A stretch of DNA of 7,461 nucleotides from a bacterium (GCA_021814895.1 JAKAHN010000028.1:1-7461); one strand, 5' to 3'; shown: positions 1 to 6,805, counted from the first letter of the stretch. A program made the numbers and translations. The notes: a model not told the origin generated them from the sequence alone.

Positions 1-1
1 G

Positions 2-82
2 AGAATTGCTAATTTCTTCCGAAACATCGGTATATTTATCTCCAATGTCGCTAAAGGAGCGATCGGCGCTTTGGGTTTTTGA
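2..82 (+). CDS. C-terminal end of an unidentified protein (partial at left edge)
   Basis: An open plus-strand frame enters from the left edge and ends at TGA (80-82). It gives 26 residues, RIANFFRNIGIFISNVAKGA followed by IGALGF. The piece is rich in Ile, Phe, Gly and Ala with spaced basic residues, so it resembles an amphipathic or membrane-proximal tail. No family can be named from this fragment. It would converge with the cyclophilin gene (stop at 155). It is the only frame here ending in TGA, which slightly lowers confidence that it is coding. An 81-nt open frame could also occur by chance. Confidence 0.35.
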   Translation, partial: RIANFFRNIGIFISNVAKGAIGALGF

Positions 83-117
83 GGAGATTACAAATTGAGA
101 AGGAAATTAATCTCCTC
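81..117. repeat. Inverted repeat (10-bp perfect arms) between convergent gene ends
   Basis: GAGGAGATTA (81-90) and TAATCTCCTC (108-117) are exact reverse complements separated by 17 nt. The left arm overlaps the TGA stop of the partial upstream gene. The position between two converging 3' ends suggests a transcript-end hairpin. Neither strand has a U-tract after the stem, so it is not called an intrinsic terminator. Nothing else is seen in 118-154. Confidence 0.45.
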
Positions 118-154
118 CTCAAACGGACAGGGAATTCTCTCCGCTTCCAATAAA

Positions 155-778
155 TTATTGTAATGTTATGTTTTCAACAATAACAGGATCGATCGGCACA
201 TCGTTTTTATCAGTCGCAATTTTGCTGATTTGAAGCGCAACATCCATACCATCAGTCACTTTAGCAAAAGCGGTATAACCACCTTGAAGCCAAGGAGTAG
301 ATGGGGCGGTAATAATAAAAAATTGACTCCCATTAGTATTCGGACCGGAATTAGCCATTGCCACAATCCCTTGAACCATAGGGGTATCATTTATTTCGTC
401 GTTAAATTTATAACCTGGTCCACCCATACCATAAGAACTTTTATCATCACTCTTTGAATTCGGATCTCCACCTTGAATCATAAAATCTTTTATGACTCGA
501 TGAAATTTTGTCCCGTTGTAAAAATTTTTACTTACAAGTTTTACAAAATTATTGACGGTATTTGGAGCTTTTTGAGGGAAAAAGGAAATATTGATTGTTC
601 CGTAATTTGTAACAATAGTCGCCCCACTAAAACTTTCTGCAGAATTCTTTATAGCCATACTTGCTAATACATCTCTGTTTTGAATACTTTTATTTCCCAA
701 ATAAATTACCCCAACGGAAAGAGCAACCAGACAAACAACTATTATTATTGCAGTGTTGTGTTTTTCGTAAAAGTTCAT
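155..778 (-). CDS. Membrane-anchored cyclophilin-type peptidyl-prolyl cis-trans isomerase
   Basis: This 207-aa protein has a cyclophilin domain that should catalyse cis-trans isomerisation of X-Pro bonds. Residues 1-8 are polar, residues 9-28 form one hydrophobic segment without a lipobox, and the domain runs from about 52 to 205. This predicts an N-terminal anchor with the enzyme outside the cytoplasm. Visible family signatures are FHRVIKDFMIQGGDP (92-106), GMGGPGYKFNDE (117-128) and MANSGPNTNGSQFFI (141-155). Residues equivalent to CypA Arg55, Phe60, Met61, Gln63, Phe113 and Trp121 are Arg94, Phe99, Met100, Gln102, Phe154 and Trp163. The CypA His126 position is Tyr168, a substitution also seen in bacterial PpiB-type enzymes. 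It lies 19 nt after the hibernation factor gene. The start is chosen because it supplies the anchor and has a -10 box 6 nt before it. Substrates are unknown. Confidence 0.93.
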   Translation of the reverse strand: MNFYEKHNTAIIIVVCLVALSVGVIYLGNKSIQNRDVLASMAIKNSAESFSGATIVTNYGTINISFFPQKAPNTVNNFVKLVSKNFYNGTKFHRVIKDFMIQGGDPNSKSDDKSSYGMGGPGYKFNDEINDTPMVQGIVAMANSGPNTNGSQFFIITAPSTPWLQGGYTAFAKVTDGMDVALQISKIATDKNDVPIDPVIVENITLQ

Positions 779-784
779 ATTGAG

Positions 785-790
785 ATCATA
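785..790 (-). promoter_or_regulatory. Candidate -10 box for a leaderless cyclophilin transcript
   Basis: On the minus strand TATGAT matches the TATAAT consensus at five of six positions and is followed by CTCAAT and then the ATG. Transcription starting about 7 nt after the box would begin at the start codon itself. No convincing -35 is seen. The box sits within the 19-nt gap after the hibernation factor stop (798), so it would give cyclophilin its own transcript besides any read-through. Confidence 0.4.
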
Positions 791-797
791 TTAAAAA

Positions 798-1163
798 TTA
801 TTTATAAAATCTTTTTAACAATGCTTTTATTTTTGCGCCACTTCTCTTTACGATAGAGTGACGTTTACCTTTGTAAGAACGGAGTTCATTCAAAAGTTCG
901 TCTTTCATCATATCGATCGCCTTATTTAAATCAATCTCTTCCGCCTCAGCCCTAAATTGATTGCCGTTTATAGTTAAATTTATTTCCGCCCGGAAAATAT
1001 CGCCGGTCTGATGATGTTTTGTAGTCTTTGCAAGCTCGATTTCAACCAAAAGCGTCGGGTCATTAACATCTATAAGTTTTTCGACTGCCTCCAAACGCTT
1101 ATCTAAATAATCCTCGACTCCTGAATCAACAATGATATTTGTGGTTTTTATTTTTCGATTCAT
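798..1163 (-). CDS. hpf: Ribosome hibernation promoting factor, short HPF/RaiA (S30AE) type
   Basis: This 121-aa protein matches the S30AE/RaiA family, which binds the small ribosomal subunit near the decoding centre in resting cells and blocks translation. The expected beta-alpha-beta-beta-beta-alpha layout is visible. There is an N-terminal strand (4-12), a first helix with GVEDYLDKRLEAVEKLI (15-31), a strand pair around LLVEIELAKTT (38-48) and FRAEINLTINGNQFRAEAE (57-75), and a long helix DLNKAIDMMKDELLNELRSY (78-97). The C-terminal dimerisation domain of long HPF is absent. Residues 98-121 form a basic tail (KGKRHSIVKRSGAKIKALLK then RFYK), longer than in the 95-aa E. coli HPF. Its own -10 box lies upstream, and cyclophilin follows 19 nt downstream. 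The family is confident; choosing hpf over raiA is by convention. Confidence 0.9.
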   Translation of the reverse strand: MNRKIKTTNIIVDSGVEDYLDKRLEAVEKLIDVNDPTLLVEIELAKTTKHHQTGDIFRAEINLTINGNQFRAEAEEIDLNKAIDMMKDELLNELRSYKGKRHSIVKRSGAKIKALLKRFYK

Positions 1164-1185
1164 TTTTTATAAATTAATTTATAAT

Positions 1186-1191
1186 ATTATA
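1186..1191 (-). promoter_or_regulatory. Candidate -10 box for the hibernation factor gene
   Basis: A perfect TATAAT lies on the minus strand in the 55-nt AT-rich gap between the DUF167 stop (1219) and the hpf start (1163). It would give a leader of about 15 nt. No good -35 is visible at 16-18 nt. The surrounding DNA is almost entirely A/T, so a chance match is possible. This is the longest gap in the six-gene block, which fits an internal promoter. Confidence 0.4.
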
Positions 1192-1218
1192 CTTTATTTT
1201 TAAAATTTAAGCACTTCC

Positions 1219-1446
1219 CTAATACCCGACCTCAATAATTTTAGAATGGGAAGTGTGGCCACTCACTATTTTAATCTGTTTTGGTTTTGGAAAAATACTT
1301 TCCGAAAGAACTGTAAGTAATCGTCTATTCGCCATACCTCTTTGAGCCGGCTCTCTTAAGTATACATCATAAGAACCGTCATCGTTTTTAATCACTTCTT
1401 CGTTTGACTGATCCGGAAAAACTTTAATTTTTATATGGCTGTTCAT
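1219..1446 (-). CDS. DUF167 (YggU-type) small conserved protein
   Basis: This 75-aa protein is recognised by the two DUF167 signatures. REPAQRGMAN (31-40) corresponds to the family's P-x-x-G-x-A-N segment, and IVSGHTSHSKIIEV (60-73) corresponds to the conserved IVSG-x-x-S-x-x-K tail. The N-terminal strand IKIKVFPDQS (5-14) also fits. Length is slightly under the usual 90-100 residues because the N-terminal strand is short. The molecular function of the family is not established and none is proposed. Its ATG follows the PEBP-family stop with no gap (TAAATG), which implies co-transcription and probably reinitiation or translational coupling. No Shine-Dalgarno sequence is seen in front of it. 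Confidence 0.85.
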   Translation of the reverse strand: MNSHIKIKVFPDQSNEEVIKNDDGSYDVYLREPAQRGMANRRLLTVLSESIFPKPKQIKIVSGHTSHSKIIEVGY

Positions 1447-2013
1447 TTATTTTTTTCTTGAATACAATCCGATAAATTCAGCTAAACCAACAATATGCTT
1501 ATCCATCGCTAAATTTAAATCGTAAACTTTTGAATTTGGCTCAAGATTTAACTCGGTATCAAGAGCGTAAAGTTTAAAAAAGTAACGATGAGTTCCGCTT
1601 GGCGGACACGGACCGTCATATCCTATTTTCCCTGAAGAACCGACTCCTTCAACCCCGATATTTTGTGCCCTTTCGGCAATTTTTTTAAGTTTTGGATCAA
1701 TATTCCAAACAATCCAATGTGTCCAGAGACCAGATGGAGCGTCCGGATCATCAACTATTAACACCAAAGATTTCGCCAATTCAGACACGCCCGATATTTC
1801 AAGCGAAGGACTAATATTATCTCCATCGCAAGTGTATTTTGACGGAATTAAAGTATTTTCACTAAAAACCGTAGTGGTAATTTTAAACAGACCTCCCTCA
1901 AATATTTTATCCCCAATCATAAAATTTTTTTTATTACTAGCTTTTATAATTATAACGCCAGACAGAAGGGCAAATATTACAATTGTTACGATAATTTTAA
2001 AATTATTGCACAT
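1447..2013 (-). CDS. Membrane-anchored PEBP family protein (YbhB/YbcL, Raf-kinase-inhibitor-like)
   Basis: This 188-aa protein belongs to the phosphatidylethanolamine-binding protein family. Residues 5-24 form a hydrophobic N-terminal segment with no lipobox, so the domain is probably tethered outside the membrane. Signatures in order are YTCDGDNISPSLEISG (60-75), the ligand-pocket motif DDPDAPSGLWTHW (88-100) and GPCPPSGTHRYFFKLYAL (134-151). The pocket Asp, His99 and His142 are retained. Cys62 and Cys136 occur at positions often cysteine in bacterial members; a disulphide is possible but not demonstrated. Bacterial PEBP functions are poorly defined, and anion or phospholipid-headgroup binding is the family expectation. 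It starts 17 nt after the gpsA stop and abuts DUF167 downstream, so all three are probably co-transcribed. The chosen start includes the anchor; Met32 would remove it. Confidence 0.9.
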   Translation of the reverse strand: MCNNFKIIVTIVIFALLSGVIIIKASNKKNFMIGDKIFEGGLFKITTTVFSENTLIPSKYTCDGDNISPSLEISGVSELAKSLVLIVDDPDAPSGLWTHWIVWNIDPKLKKIAERAQNIGVEGVGSSGKIGYDGPCPPSGTHRYFFKLYALDTELNLEPNSKVYDLNLAMDKHIVGLAEFIGLYSRKK

Positions 2014-2030
2014 TTAAAATTTTGATTTAA

Positions 2031-2918
2031 CTATGACAATTTATATAAAGAAATTATTTCTTTCGCTTGAGTCCTCATTTTTATCACTTCCACCAAAAAA
2101 TTAAATATCGGCATTTTTATCATAAGACTTGAAAAACGGTCGGCAAATTGCGGCGCAGATTCAAAAGATTCTCCAAATGTAGATATCATGCCGGTTTTTG
2201 CCAATTCAAATCCCATAGTCCGATTTCGGGATTCCTCGCTATTGCCGGTTTTTATCAAATCACCCTTTCCTACCGGAGTGTCCGCAATTTTTATATCAAA
2301 AGACTCTAACTGACAAAATATCTTCATTTCCAAAAGGGCAATTTTTATAAAAAAATCTTGCTCGTTTTGAGAAACTCCAAGCCCAACCAAAATTCCCATA
2401 CCAAAAGCATACGTATTTTTTAAAACACCAAGAAAAGAGACTGCGAAGGGATTGTTATTTTCTACAGCTTCAATTCCGGACTGTGTAAATACATCTTTTA
2501 CAACCTCAGAAACATCTTTATTCGTTGCGCCTATGACGGCAATAACCGATCTATCTCCAGCTTCAATTTCTTTAGCAATCATCGGCCCGCCGATAACAGC
2601 AAAATTATTTTTATTTATCAAAATTTTAGATAAAATCTCGGCTGCCGTTTTGCCATCGCTTGTCATTCCTTTTGACAAAGAAACAATGATCGCCTTTTTA
2701 TTAAATTTAAGAATGTCACTCAACACGCAATTTATAGCCTTAGTTGGGATACATAAGAAAACAACCGTTGTATTAGTAACGGCTTCCTTAATAGAATTTG
2801 AATTTCTCGGCTTATTTATATCATGATCGTAATATCGGACATCAATTCCACTCTTCTTAAAACGGCTGATAAGCGCGCTGCCAAGCGCTCCACTACCGAT
2901 AATCGCAATCTTGTTCAT
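2031..2918 (-). CDS. gpsA: NAD(P)-dependent glycerol-3-phosphate dehydrogenase (GpsA-like)
   Basis: The 295-aa protein fits GpsA, which reduces dihydroxyacetone phosphate to sn-glycerol-3-phosphate for phospholipid synthesis in the cytoplasm. A Rossmann nucleotide-binding loop GSGALGSA lies at 8-15. The family segment SKGM is at 82-85 and GGPMIAKEI at 110-118. GVLKNTYAFGMGILVGL (164-180) carries the expected catalytic Lys167. GKGDLIKTGNSEESRNR (217-233) matches the conserved G-x-GD-(12-nt equivalent gap)-SRNR substrate region with Asp220, Arg231 and Asn232. At 295 residues it is shorter than the usual 330 or so, mainly at the C terminus. GGPMIAKEI departs from the commoner GPSFAKE, so a related substrate cannot be fully excluded. 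It has an extended -10 box immediately upstream, lies 26 nt after gdhA and is followed by the PEBP gene. Confidence 0.85.
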   Translation of the reverse strand: MNKIAIIGSGALGSALISRFKKSGIDVRYYDHDINKPRNSNSIKEAVTNTTVVFLCIPTKAINCVLSDILKFNKKAIIVSLSKGMTSDGKTAAEILSKILINKNNFAVIGGPMIAKEIEAGDRSVIAVIGATNKDVSEVVKDVFTQSGIEAVENNNPFAVSFLGVLKNTYAFGMGILVGLGVSQNEQDFFIKIALLEMKIFCQLESFDIKIADTPVGKGDLIKTGNSEESRNRTMGFELAKTGMISTFGESFESAPQFADRFSSLMIKMPIFNFLVEVIKMRTQAKEIISLYKLS

Positions 2919-2924
2919 TTTGGT

Positions 2925-2933
2925 ATTATATCA
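2925..2933 (-). promoter_or_regulatory. Extended -10 promoter giving a leaderless gpsA mRNA
   Basis: The minus strand reads TGATATAAT, an exact extended -10 (TG, one base, TATAAT), followed by ACCAAA and the gpsA ATG. Initiation about 7 nt past the hexamer falls on the A of the ATG. No -35 match is seen at 16-18 nt, which extended -10 promoters can tolerate. The element fills most of the 26-nt gap between the gdhA stop (2945) and gpsA. It is the best single promoter in the window. Confidence 0.6.
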
Positions 2934-2944
2934 TTTTTAGCATC

Positions 2945-4216
2945 CTAACCGATGGTGCCTCGCAATTTTTCGGCATTCAAAATCCGTCTAATTGCTAAGC
3001 TGTAGGCAGAAATCCTGATGCTGTCTTTAGTTTTCTGCGACAATTCAAACACATTATCAAAAGCTTTTTCTATTTTTTCTTTTAACATTTCGTTGACTTT
3101 ATCCTTACTCCAATAATGATTGTCAGAATTCTGCACCCATTCAAAATAACTTACAATCACTCCTCCGGAATTGGCAAGAACATCCGGAATTACCGTAATT
3201 TTTTTGTCAGCCAAAATCTTATCAGCCTCTTCGGAAATTGGCGCGTTAGCCATCTCAATTATCGTTTTCGCCTTAATTTTATCGGCATTTTTTACAGTTA
3301 TTTGTTTTGATAAGGCAGCCGGAATGAGAACATCTACAGGTAGTTGAAGTAACTCTTCATTTGAAATCCTTTTGACATTTTTCATTTCATGAAGTTTGCA
3401 TCTGGAATCTTTTGTGTTACAAACACTTTTAATATCCAGTCCTGTTGATTTATAAATTCCACCATCCGCATCGCTCGCTGCCACAATTTTATGTCCCCAA
3501 TCATCAAGAATCTTGCCAAGGTTACCGCCAACATTGCCAAAACCCTGAATGGCGACCGTGATCGGTTTTTTATTATTTTTCTTTGAACCGCGAATTTTCT
3601 CCATATAACGTTTTAGCACAAAAGCACCACCGAGAGCTGTCGCTTCTTCCCTACCCTCCGATCCACCAAGGATAATCGGCTTCCCTGTCACCACTCCTGG
3701 CAAAAATTCTCCTTTGATTTTTGAATATTCATCAACGAACCAAGCCATAACCTCGGCATTAGTGTTAACATCCGGCGCCGGCACGTCTATATTTGGTCCG
3801 ATAAGTTGATGAATCTCTCTGACGTAACCGCGAGTTAGCCGTTCAAGCTCACCTTTCGAAAGCTTAGTCGGATCCACCTCCACCCCTCCCTTTGCTCCAC
3901 CAAACGGCAAACCTGCTAAAGAACATTTGAGAGCCATCAAAAAAGCCAAAGTTTTTACTTCTTCAAGATCAACATCGGGATGATAGCGAATCCCGCCCTT
4001 TGTCGGTCCTAACGCATTGTTATACTGAACTCTATAGGCATTAAAGACCGAAACCTCTCCATTATCCATTCGGACCGGTATACCGAAGGTAATAACTCTC
4101 CTTGGGCGCGATAACAAAGCGTTTTCAGTAATCGACAAATTCATCGCCTCCTGAAGCAACTCGAGCCGGCTTTTGCAATCAATACAAATGTTTTTGTTTT
4201 CTTTAATAATATCCAT
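2945..4216 (-). CDS. gdhA: Glutamate dehydrogenase (Glu/Leu/Phe/Val dehydrogenase family)
   Basis: This 423-aa protein has the full length and domain order of hexameric glutamate dehydrogenases, which interconvert glutamate with 2-oxoglutarate and ammonia. The N-terminal catalytic domain carries GPTKGGIRYHP (70-80, Lys73), LKCSLAGLPFGGAKGG (96-111, catalytic Lys109) and VPAPDVNT (145-152, catalytic Asp149). The C-terminal Rossmann domain has QGFGNVG at 224-230 and Ser248-Asp249 at the end of the second strand, which suggests NAD or dual coenzyme use. ANAPISEEAD (323-332) and DVLANSGGVIVSYFEW (345-360) are also family hallmarks. Substrate choice among Glu, Leu, Phe and Val is inferred from overall resemblance. 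It is divergent from the 4305 gene across an 88-nt region and is the first gene of the six-gene minus-strand block. No Shine-Dalgarno sequence precedes the start. Confidence 0.92.
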   Translation of the reverse strand: MDIIKENKNICIDCKSRLELLQEAMNLSITENALLSRPRRVITFGIPVRMDNGEVSVFNAYRVQYNNALGPTKGGIRYHPDVDLEEVKTLAFLMALKCSLAGLPFGGAKGGVEVDPTKLSKGELERLTRGYVREIHQLIGPNIDVPAPDVNTNAEVMAWFVDEYSKIKGEFLPGVVTGKPIILGGSEGREEATALGGAFVLKRYMEKIRGSKKNNKKPITVAIQGFGNVGGNLGKILDDWGHKIVAASDADGGIYKSTGLDIKSVCNTKDSRCKLHEMKNVKRISNEELLQLPVDVLIPAALSKQITVKNADKIKAKTIIEMANAPISEEADKILADKKITVIPDVLANSGGVIVSYFEWVQNSDNHYWSKDKVNEMLKEKIEKAFDNVFELSQKTKDSIRISAYSLAIRRILNAEKLRGTIG

Positions 4217-4247
4217 ACGGGTTTATTACTATTTACATTAAACGCTA

Positions 4248-4256
4248 ATTTTATCA
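4248..4256 (-). promoter_or_regulatory. Candidate extended -10 promoter for glutamate dehydrogenase
   Basis: TGATAAAAT on the minus strand is an extended -10 (TG, one base, TAAAAT; hexamer five of six). A partial -35, TTGTAA, lies 19 nt upstream (4273-4278), a long spacer. The predicted leader is about 25 nt. It lies in the 88-nt divergent region shared with the plus-strand gene at 4305. Confidence 0.4.
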
Positions 4257-4291
4257 TATTTAATACACTTTCTTACAAACAAAAATTGTTA

Positions 4292-4297
4292 TAGAAT
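4292..4297 (+). promoter_or_regulatory. Candidate -10 box for a leaderless transcript of the 4305 gene
   Basis: TAGAAT (five of six matches to TATAAT) is followed by seven bases, TCTCTCT, and then the ATG at 4305. Transcription would start at or one base before the start codon. The -35 region (TTTCTT, 4269-4274) is weak. It shares the divergent region with the gdhA promoter. Confidence 0.4.
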
Positions 4298-4304
4298 TCT
4301 CTCT

Positions 4305-4799
4305 ATGGTACTCGCTACTCATATCGTTATCGGTTCTGCTGTTGCCAGTCTATTCCCAAATAATCCGATAGTCGGTTTTAGCTTGGCTTTTGTTAGTCAT
4401 TTTGCCATGGATGCTATTCCGCACTGGGATTACAAACTGAAATCGAAGGTTGACCTTGGAGAAAATCCGGGAGATCCGCTTGATAGCGATTTGGAAATCA
4501 GTCCGCAATTTGTCAGAGATTTGTTTTGTATCGGCCTTGATATTTTAATAGGTGTTGCATTGGCAATTTTTATTTTAGGCGGAGCGGGAAAATTTTCGTT
4601 GTCTGCTTTGGTTGCCGGCGCTTCAGGTGGCGTCCTGCCGGACTTTTTACAATTCGCTTATATGAAAATCCGTCGCGATCCGCTTACTTCACTCCAACAA
4701 CTTCATCACTTTATTCACACCAAAAAAAGAATTCGCAACCCACTTATCGGGATTATCTTGCAACTGGTTGTTATTATTTTGGTTTTTGTGATTTTATAA
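4305..4799 (+). CDS. Multi-pass membrane protein with conserved-looking His/Asp residues; function unknown
   Basis: This 164-aa protein has hydrophobic segments at about 4-35, 74-95, 97-119 and 147-164, with a polar acidic loop at 43-70. Possible metal-ligand residues stand at the membrane edges: His6, SHFAMD (31-36), PHWD (39-42), PD (112-113) and HHFIH (134-138). The pattern of an N-terminal His, a mid H-x-x-x-D, PHWD and a later H-x-x-x-H resembles membrane metal-dependent hydrolase-like proteins (YdjM/DUF457 type). That resemblance is by eye and weak, so no activity is claimed. The start follows a -10 box by 7 nt and places His6 in the first hydrophobic segment. It diverges from gdhA and converges with dnaK, from whose stop it is separated by a 61-nt spacer carrying a large palindrome. 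Confidence 0.8.
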   Translation: MVLATHIVIGSAVASLFPNNPIVGFSLAFVSHFAMDAIPHWDYKLKSKVDLGENPGDPLDSDLEISPQFVRDLFCIGLDILIGVALAIFILGGAGKFSLSALVAGASGGVLPDFLQFAYMKIRRDPLTSLQQLHHFIHTKKRIRNPLIGIILQLVVIILVFVIL

Positions 4800-4814
4800 T
4801 TTGCCCAACACCAA

Positions 4815-4848
4815 CAAGGTTCAACCTTGATATCAAGGTTGAACCTTG
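4815..4848. repeat. 34-nt perfect palindrome made of two 15-nt palindromes, between convergent genes
   Basis: CAAGGTTCAACCTTG (4815-4829), ATAT (4830-4833) and CAAGGTTGAACCTTG (4834-4848) together equal their own reverse complement. Each 15-mer is also a palindrome about a single central base (7-bp arms). RNA from either strand can form one 15-bp hairpin with an ATAT loop, or two small hairpins. It lies in the shared 3' region of the 4305 gene and dnaK, so a role in ending or protecting both transcripts is plausible. The T-richness after it on the plus strand (CTATTTTCC) is weak, and the minus strand has no clear U-tract. Confidence 0.85.
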
Positions 4849-4867
4849 CTATTTTCCTTGCTATTTT
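4844..4867. repeat. 12-bp perfect tandem duplication across the dnaK stop
   Basis: CCTTGCTATTTT occurs at 4844-4855 and again at 4856-4867. The right copy contains the dnaK stop (CTA at 4861-4863 on the plus strand), and the left copy overlaps the last 5 nt of the 34-nt palindrome. Because the unit is 12 nt, dnaK has a second TAG in frame 12 nt after the first. Confidence 0.85.
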
Positions 4868-6771
4868 GTCTCAGCATCCCTGACATTTCCTTCCTTTCCT
4901 CCCTCATCTTTCTTATTTTCTTCTTTTTTATTTTCTCCCTCAGGTGATTGGTTGTTATTGGTTTGCGAGGCTTGTTGGTTGAGATGTTGCCCGATTTTCT
5001 GAATTTCAGATGATAAACTTTCTGTCGCTGTTTTTATCGCCACTGGATCTGCGCCATCTTTGGCCGTCTTTAGAGCGGAAATTTTTTCCTCCACCCCTTT
5101 CTTCAAATCATCCGGCACCTTATCCCCAGCATCTTTCAAAGCTTTCTCGGAAGTATAAATGAGCTGTTCTGCAAGATTTTTTGCTTCAACCAATTCTTTC
5201 TTCTTTTTATCTTCTTCGCCGTGCGCCTCCGCTTCTTTTTTCATCTTTTCAACGTCAGTCTCGGAAAGTCCTGAACGAGCTTCAATCCTGACAGATTGGC
5301 TTTTACCGGACGCTTTATCTTTGGCTGTAACCGCCAAAATTCCGTTGGCATCAACATCAAAGGTTACCTCAACTTGAGGCATACCTCTAGGCGCTGGCGG
5401 AATACCGTCAAGAATAAACCGACCGAGCGATTTATTATCTCCCGCCATTGCTCTCTCACCCTGAGTAATATGGATTTCCACAGAAGTTTGATTGTCGGCT
5501 GCCGTTGAAAATATCTGCGATTTAGCTGTTGGAATAGTGGTATTTCGTTCAATCAATTTTGTCGCTACCCCACCAAGCGTTTCAATGCCAAGTGAAAGCG
5601 GAATAACATCAAGAAGCAAAATGTCACGGACATCGCCAGAAATAACGCCCCCTTGAATGGCGGCGCCCATTGCCACTACTTCGTCCGGATTGACGCCCAT
5701 ATGAGGCTCCTTGCCAAAATAATCCTTAACCGCTTTCTGCATCGCCGGCATTCTTGTTTGTCCACCTACAAGCACTAATTCGTTTATATCGGAAAGTTTA
5801 AACGGAGAAGCTTCAATTGCTCGCTTGGTTATCATCATTGCCCGATCAATAAATTCCTGCGAAAGCTCTTCAAGTTTCGTTCTTGTCATCTTTACAAGTA
5901 AATGGCGGGGTCCGGAAGCGTCGGAAGTAATGAACGGAATATTGATCTCCGTTTCCACCGCCGTCGATAATTCAATCTTTGCTTTTTCAGCCGCATCATC
6001 AAGTCGCTGAAGAGCAATTGAGTCTTTTCTAACATCAACACCGGATTCTTTTTTAAACTCCTCAGCGACATAATTTATGATTTTCTGGTCAATATCTTTA
6101 CCGCCAAGATGCGAATCGCCATCGGTTGATTTCACTTCCACAACATCATCACCAACTTCAAGCACAGAAATATCAAAAGTCCCGCCACCAAAGTCAAACA
6201 CTGCGATTTTTTCGTCTTTCTTTTTATTGAAACCATAAGCAAGCGCCGCCGCCGTCGGCTCATTTATAATTCTTTTTACGTCAAGACCGGCGATTTTGCC
6301 GGCGTCTTTGGTCGCCTGACGCTGAGAATCGTTGAAATAGGCCGGAACCGTGATTACCGCTTCGGTAATCTTTTCGCCCAGTCTGGCTTCAGCGTCCTGC
6401 TTGAATTTCTGGAGAATCATTGCCGAAATTTCTTCAGGCTTTTTCCATTCTTCACCCATCTTAACTTCCACTCCTCCGGTTGAAGATTTTCTGACATCAA
6501 AAGGCACCGCTTTGATATCTTTTTGAACCCCAGGGTCGTCAAAAGTATGACCCATAAATCTTTTAATTTGAAATATCGTGTTTTTCGGATTGGTCACCGC
6601 CTGACGGCGCGCCAAAAGACCAACAAGCCGTTCGCCAGTTTTTGAGACTGACACAATAGACGGAGTGGTGCGAACACCTTCCGCATTTTCAATAATTTTC
6701 GGCGTTCCGCCTTCCATAACGGCCATAGCGGAATACGTCGTTCCTAAATCTATACCTATAATTTTTGACAT
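4861..6771 (-). CDS. dnaK: Molecular chaperone DnaK (Hsp70)
   Basis: This full-length 636-aa cytoplasmic Hsp70 binds exposed hydrophobic peptides in an ATP-driven cycle with DnaJ and GrpE. The nucleotide-binding domain shows [17 protein letters not shown] (6-22), [20 protein letters not shown] (142-161), [13 protein letters not shown] (168-180), [10 protein letters not shown] (193-202, Thr198 at the autophosphorylation position) and LVGGQTRMP (334-342). The linker is [19 protein letters not shown] (383-401), with Ile390 where Thr is usual. The peptide-binding domain follows to about 500, and a helical lid rich in Lys and Glu runs to about 595. The tail (597-636) is a Gln/Asn then Lys/Glu/Gly-rich disordered stretch ending in RDAETK, without an EEVD-like end. 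The second and third residues SK and the ATP motif fix the start. No grpE, dnaJ or hrcA is adjacent. The gene ends in duplicated in-frame TAG codons. Confidence 0.98.
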   Translation of the reverse strand: MSKIIGIDLGTTYSAMAVMEGGTPKIIENAEGVRTTPSIVSVSKTGERLVGLLARRQAVTNPKNTIFQIKRFMGHTFDDPGVQKDIKAVPFDVRKSSTGGVEVKMGEEWKKPEEISAMILQKFKQDAEARLGEKITEAVITVPAYFNDSQRQATKDAGKIAGLDVKRIINEPTAAALAYGFNKKKDEKIAVFDFGGGTFDISVLEVGDDVVEVKSTDGDSHLGGKDIDQKIINYVAEEFKKESGVDVRKDSIALQRLDDAAEKAKIELSTAVETEINIPFITSDASGPRHLLVKMTRTKLEELSQEFIDRAMMITKRAIEASPFKLSDINELVLVGGQTRMPAMQKAVKDYFGKEPHMGVNPDEVVAMGAAIQGGVISGDVRDILLLDVIPLSLGIETLGGVATKLIERNTTIPTAKSQIFSTAADNQTSVEIHITQGERAMAGDNKSLGRFILDGIPPAPRGMPQVEVTFDVDANGILAVTAKDKASGKSQSVRIEARSGLSETDVEKMKKEAEAHGEEDKKKKELVEAKNLAEQLIYTSEKALKDAGDKVPDDLKKGVEEKISALKTAKDGADPVAIKTATESLSSEIQKIGQHLNQQASQTNNNQSPEGENKKEENKKDEGGKEGNVRDAETK

Positions 6772-6805
6772 GATTAATTTCGTTAATAGTAATTAGTTTG
6801 TAGTT

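Noticed and set aside
81..117. Hairpin as a bidirectional intrinsic terminator
   Set aside because: Neither strand has a T-run after the stem; kept only as an inverted repeat.
230..667. Plus-strand frames opposite the cyclophilin gene
   Set aside because: Antisense to a gene with clear catalytic motifs; no family resemblance and no start signals.
2452..2826. Plus-strand open frame of 124 codons
   Set aside because: It lies wholly antisense to gpsA, whose motifs are intact; the frame is a shadow of its codon pattern.
5159..5552. Several open frames on both strands (5159-5377, 5296-5508, 5364-5552)
   Set aside because: All overlap the uninterrupted dnaK coding sequence in other frames and have compositions expected of shadows.
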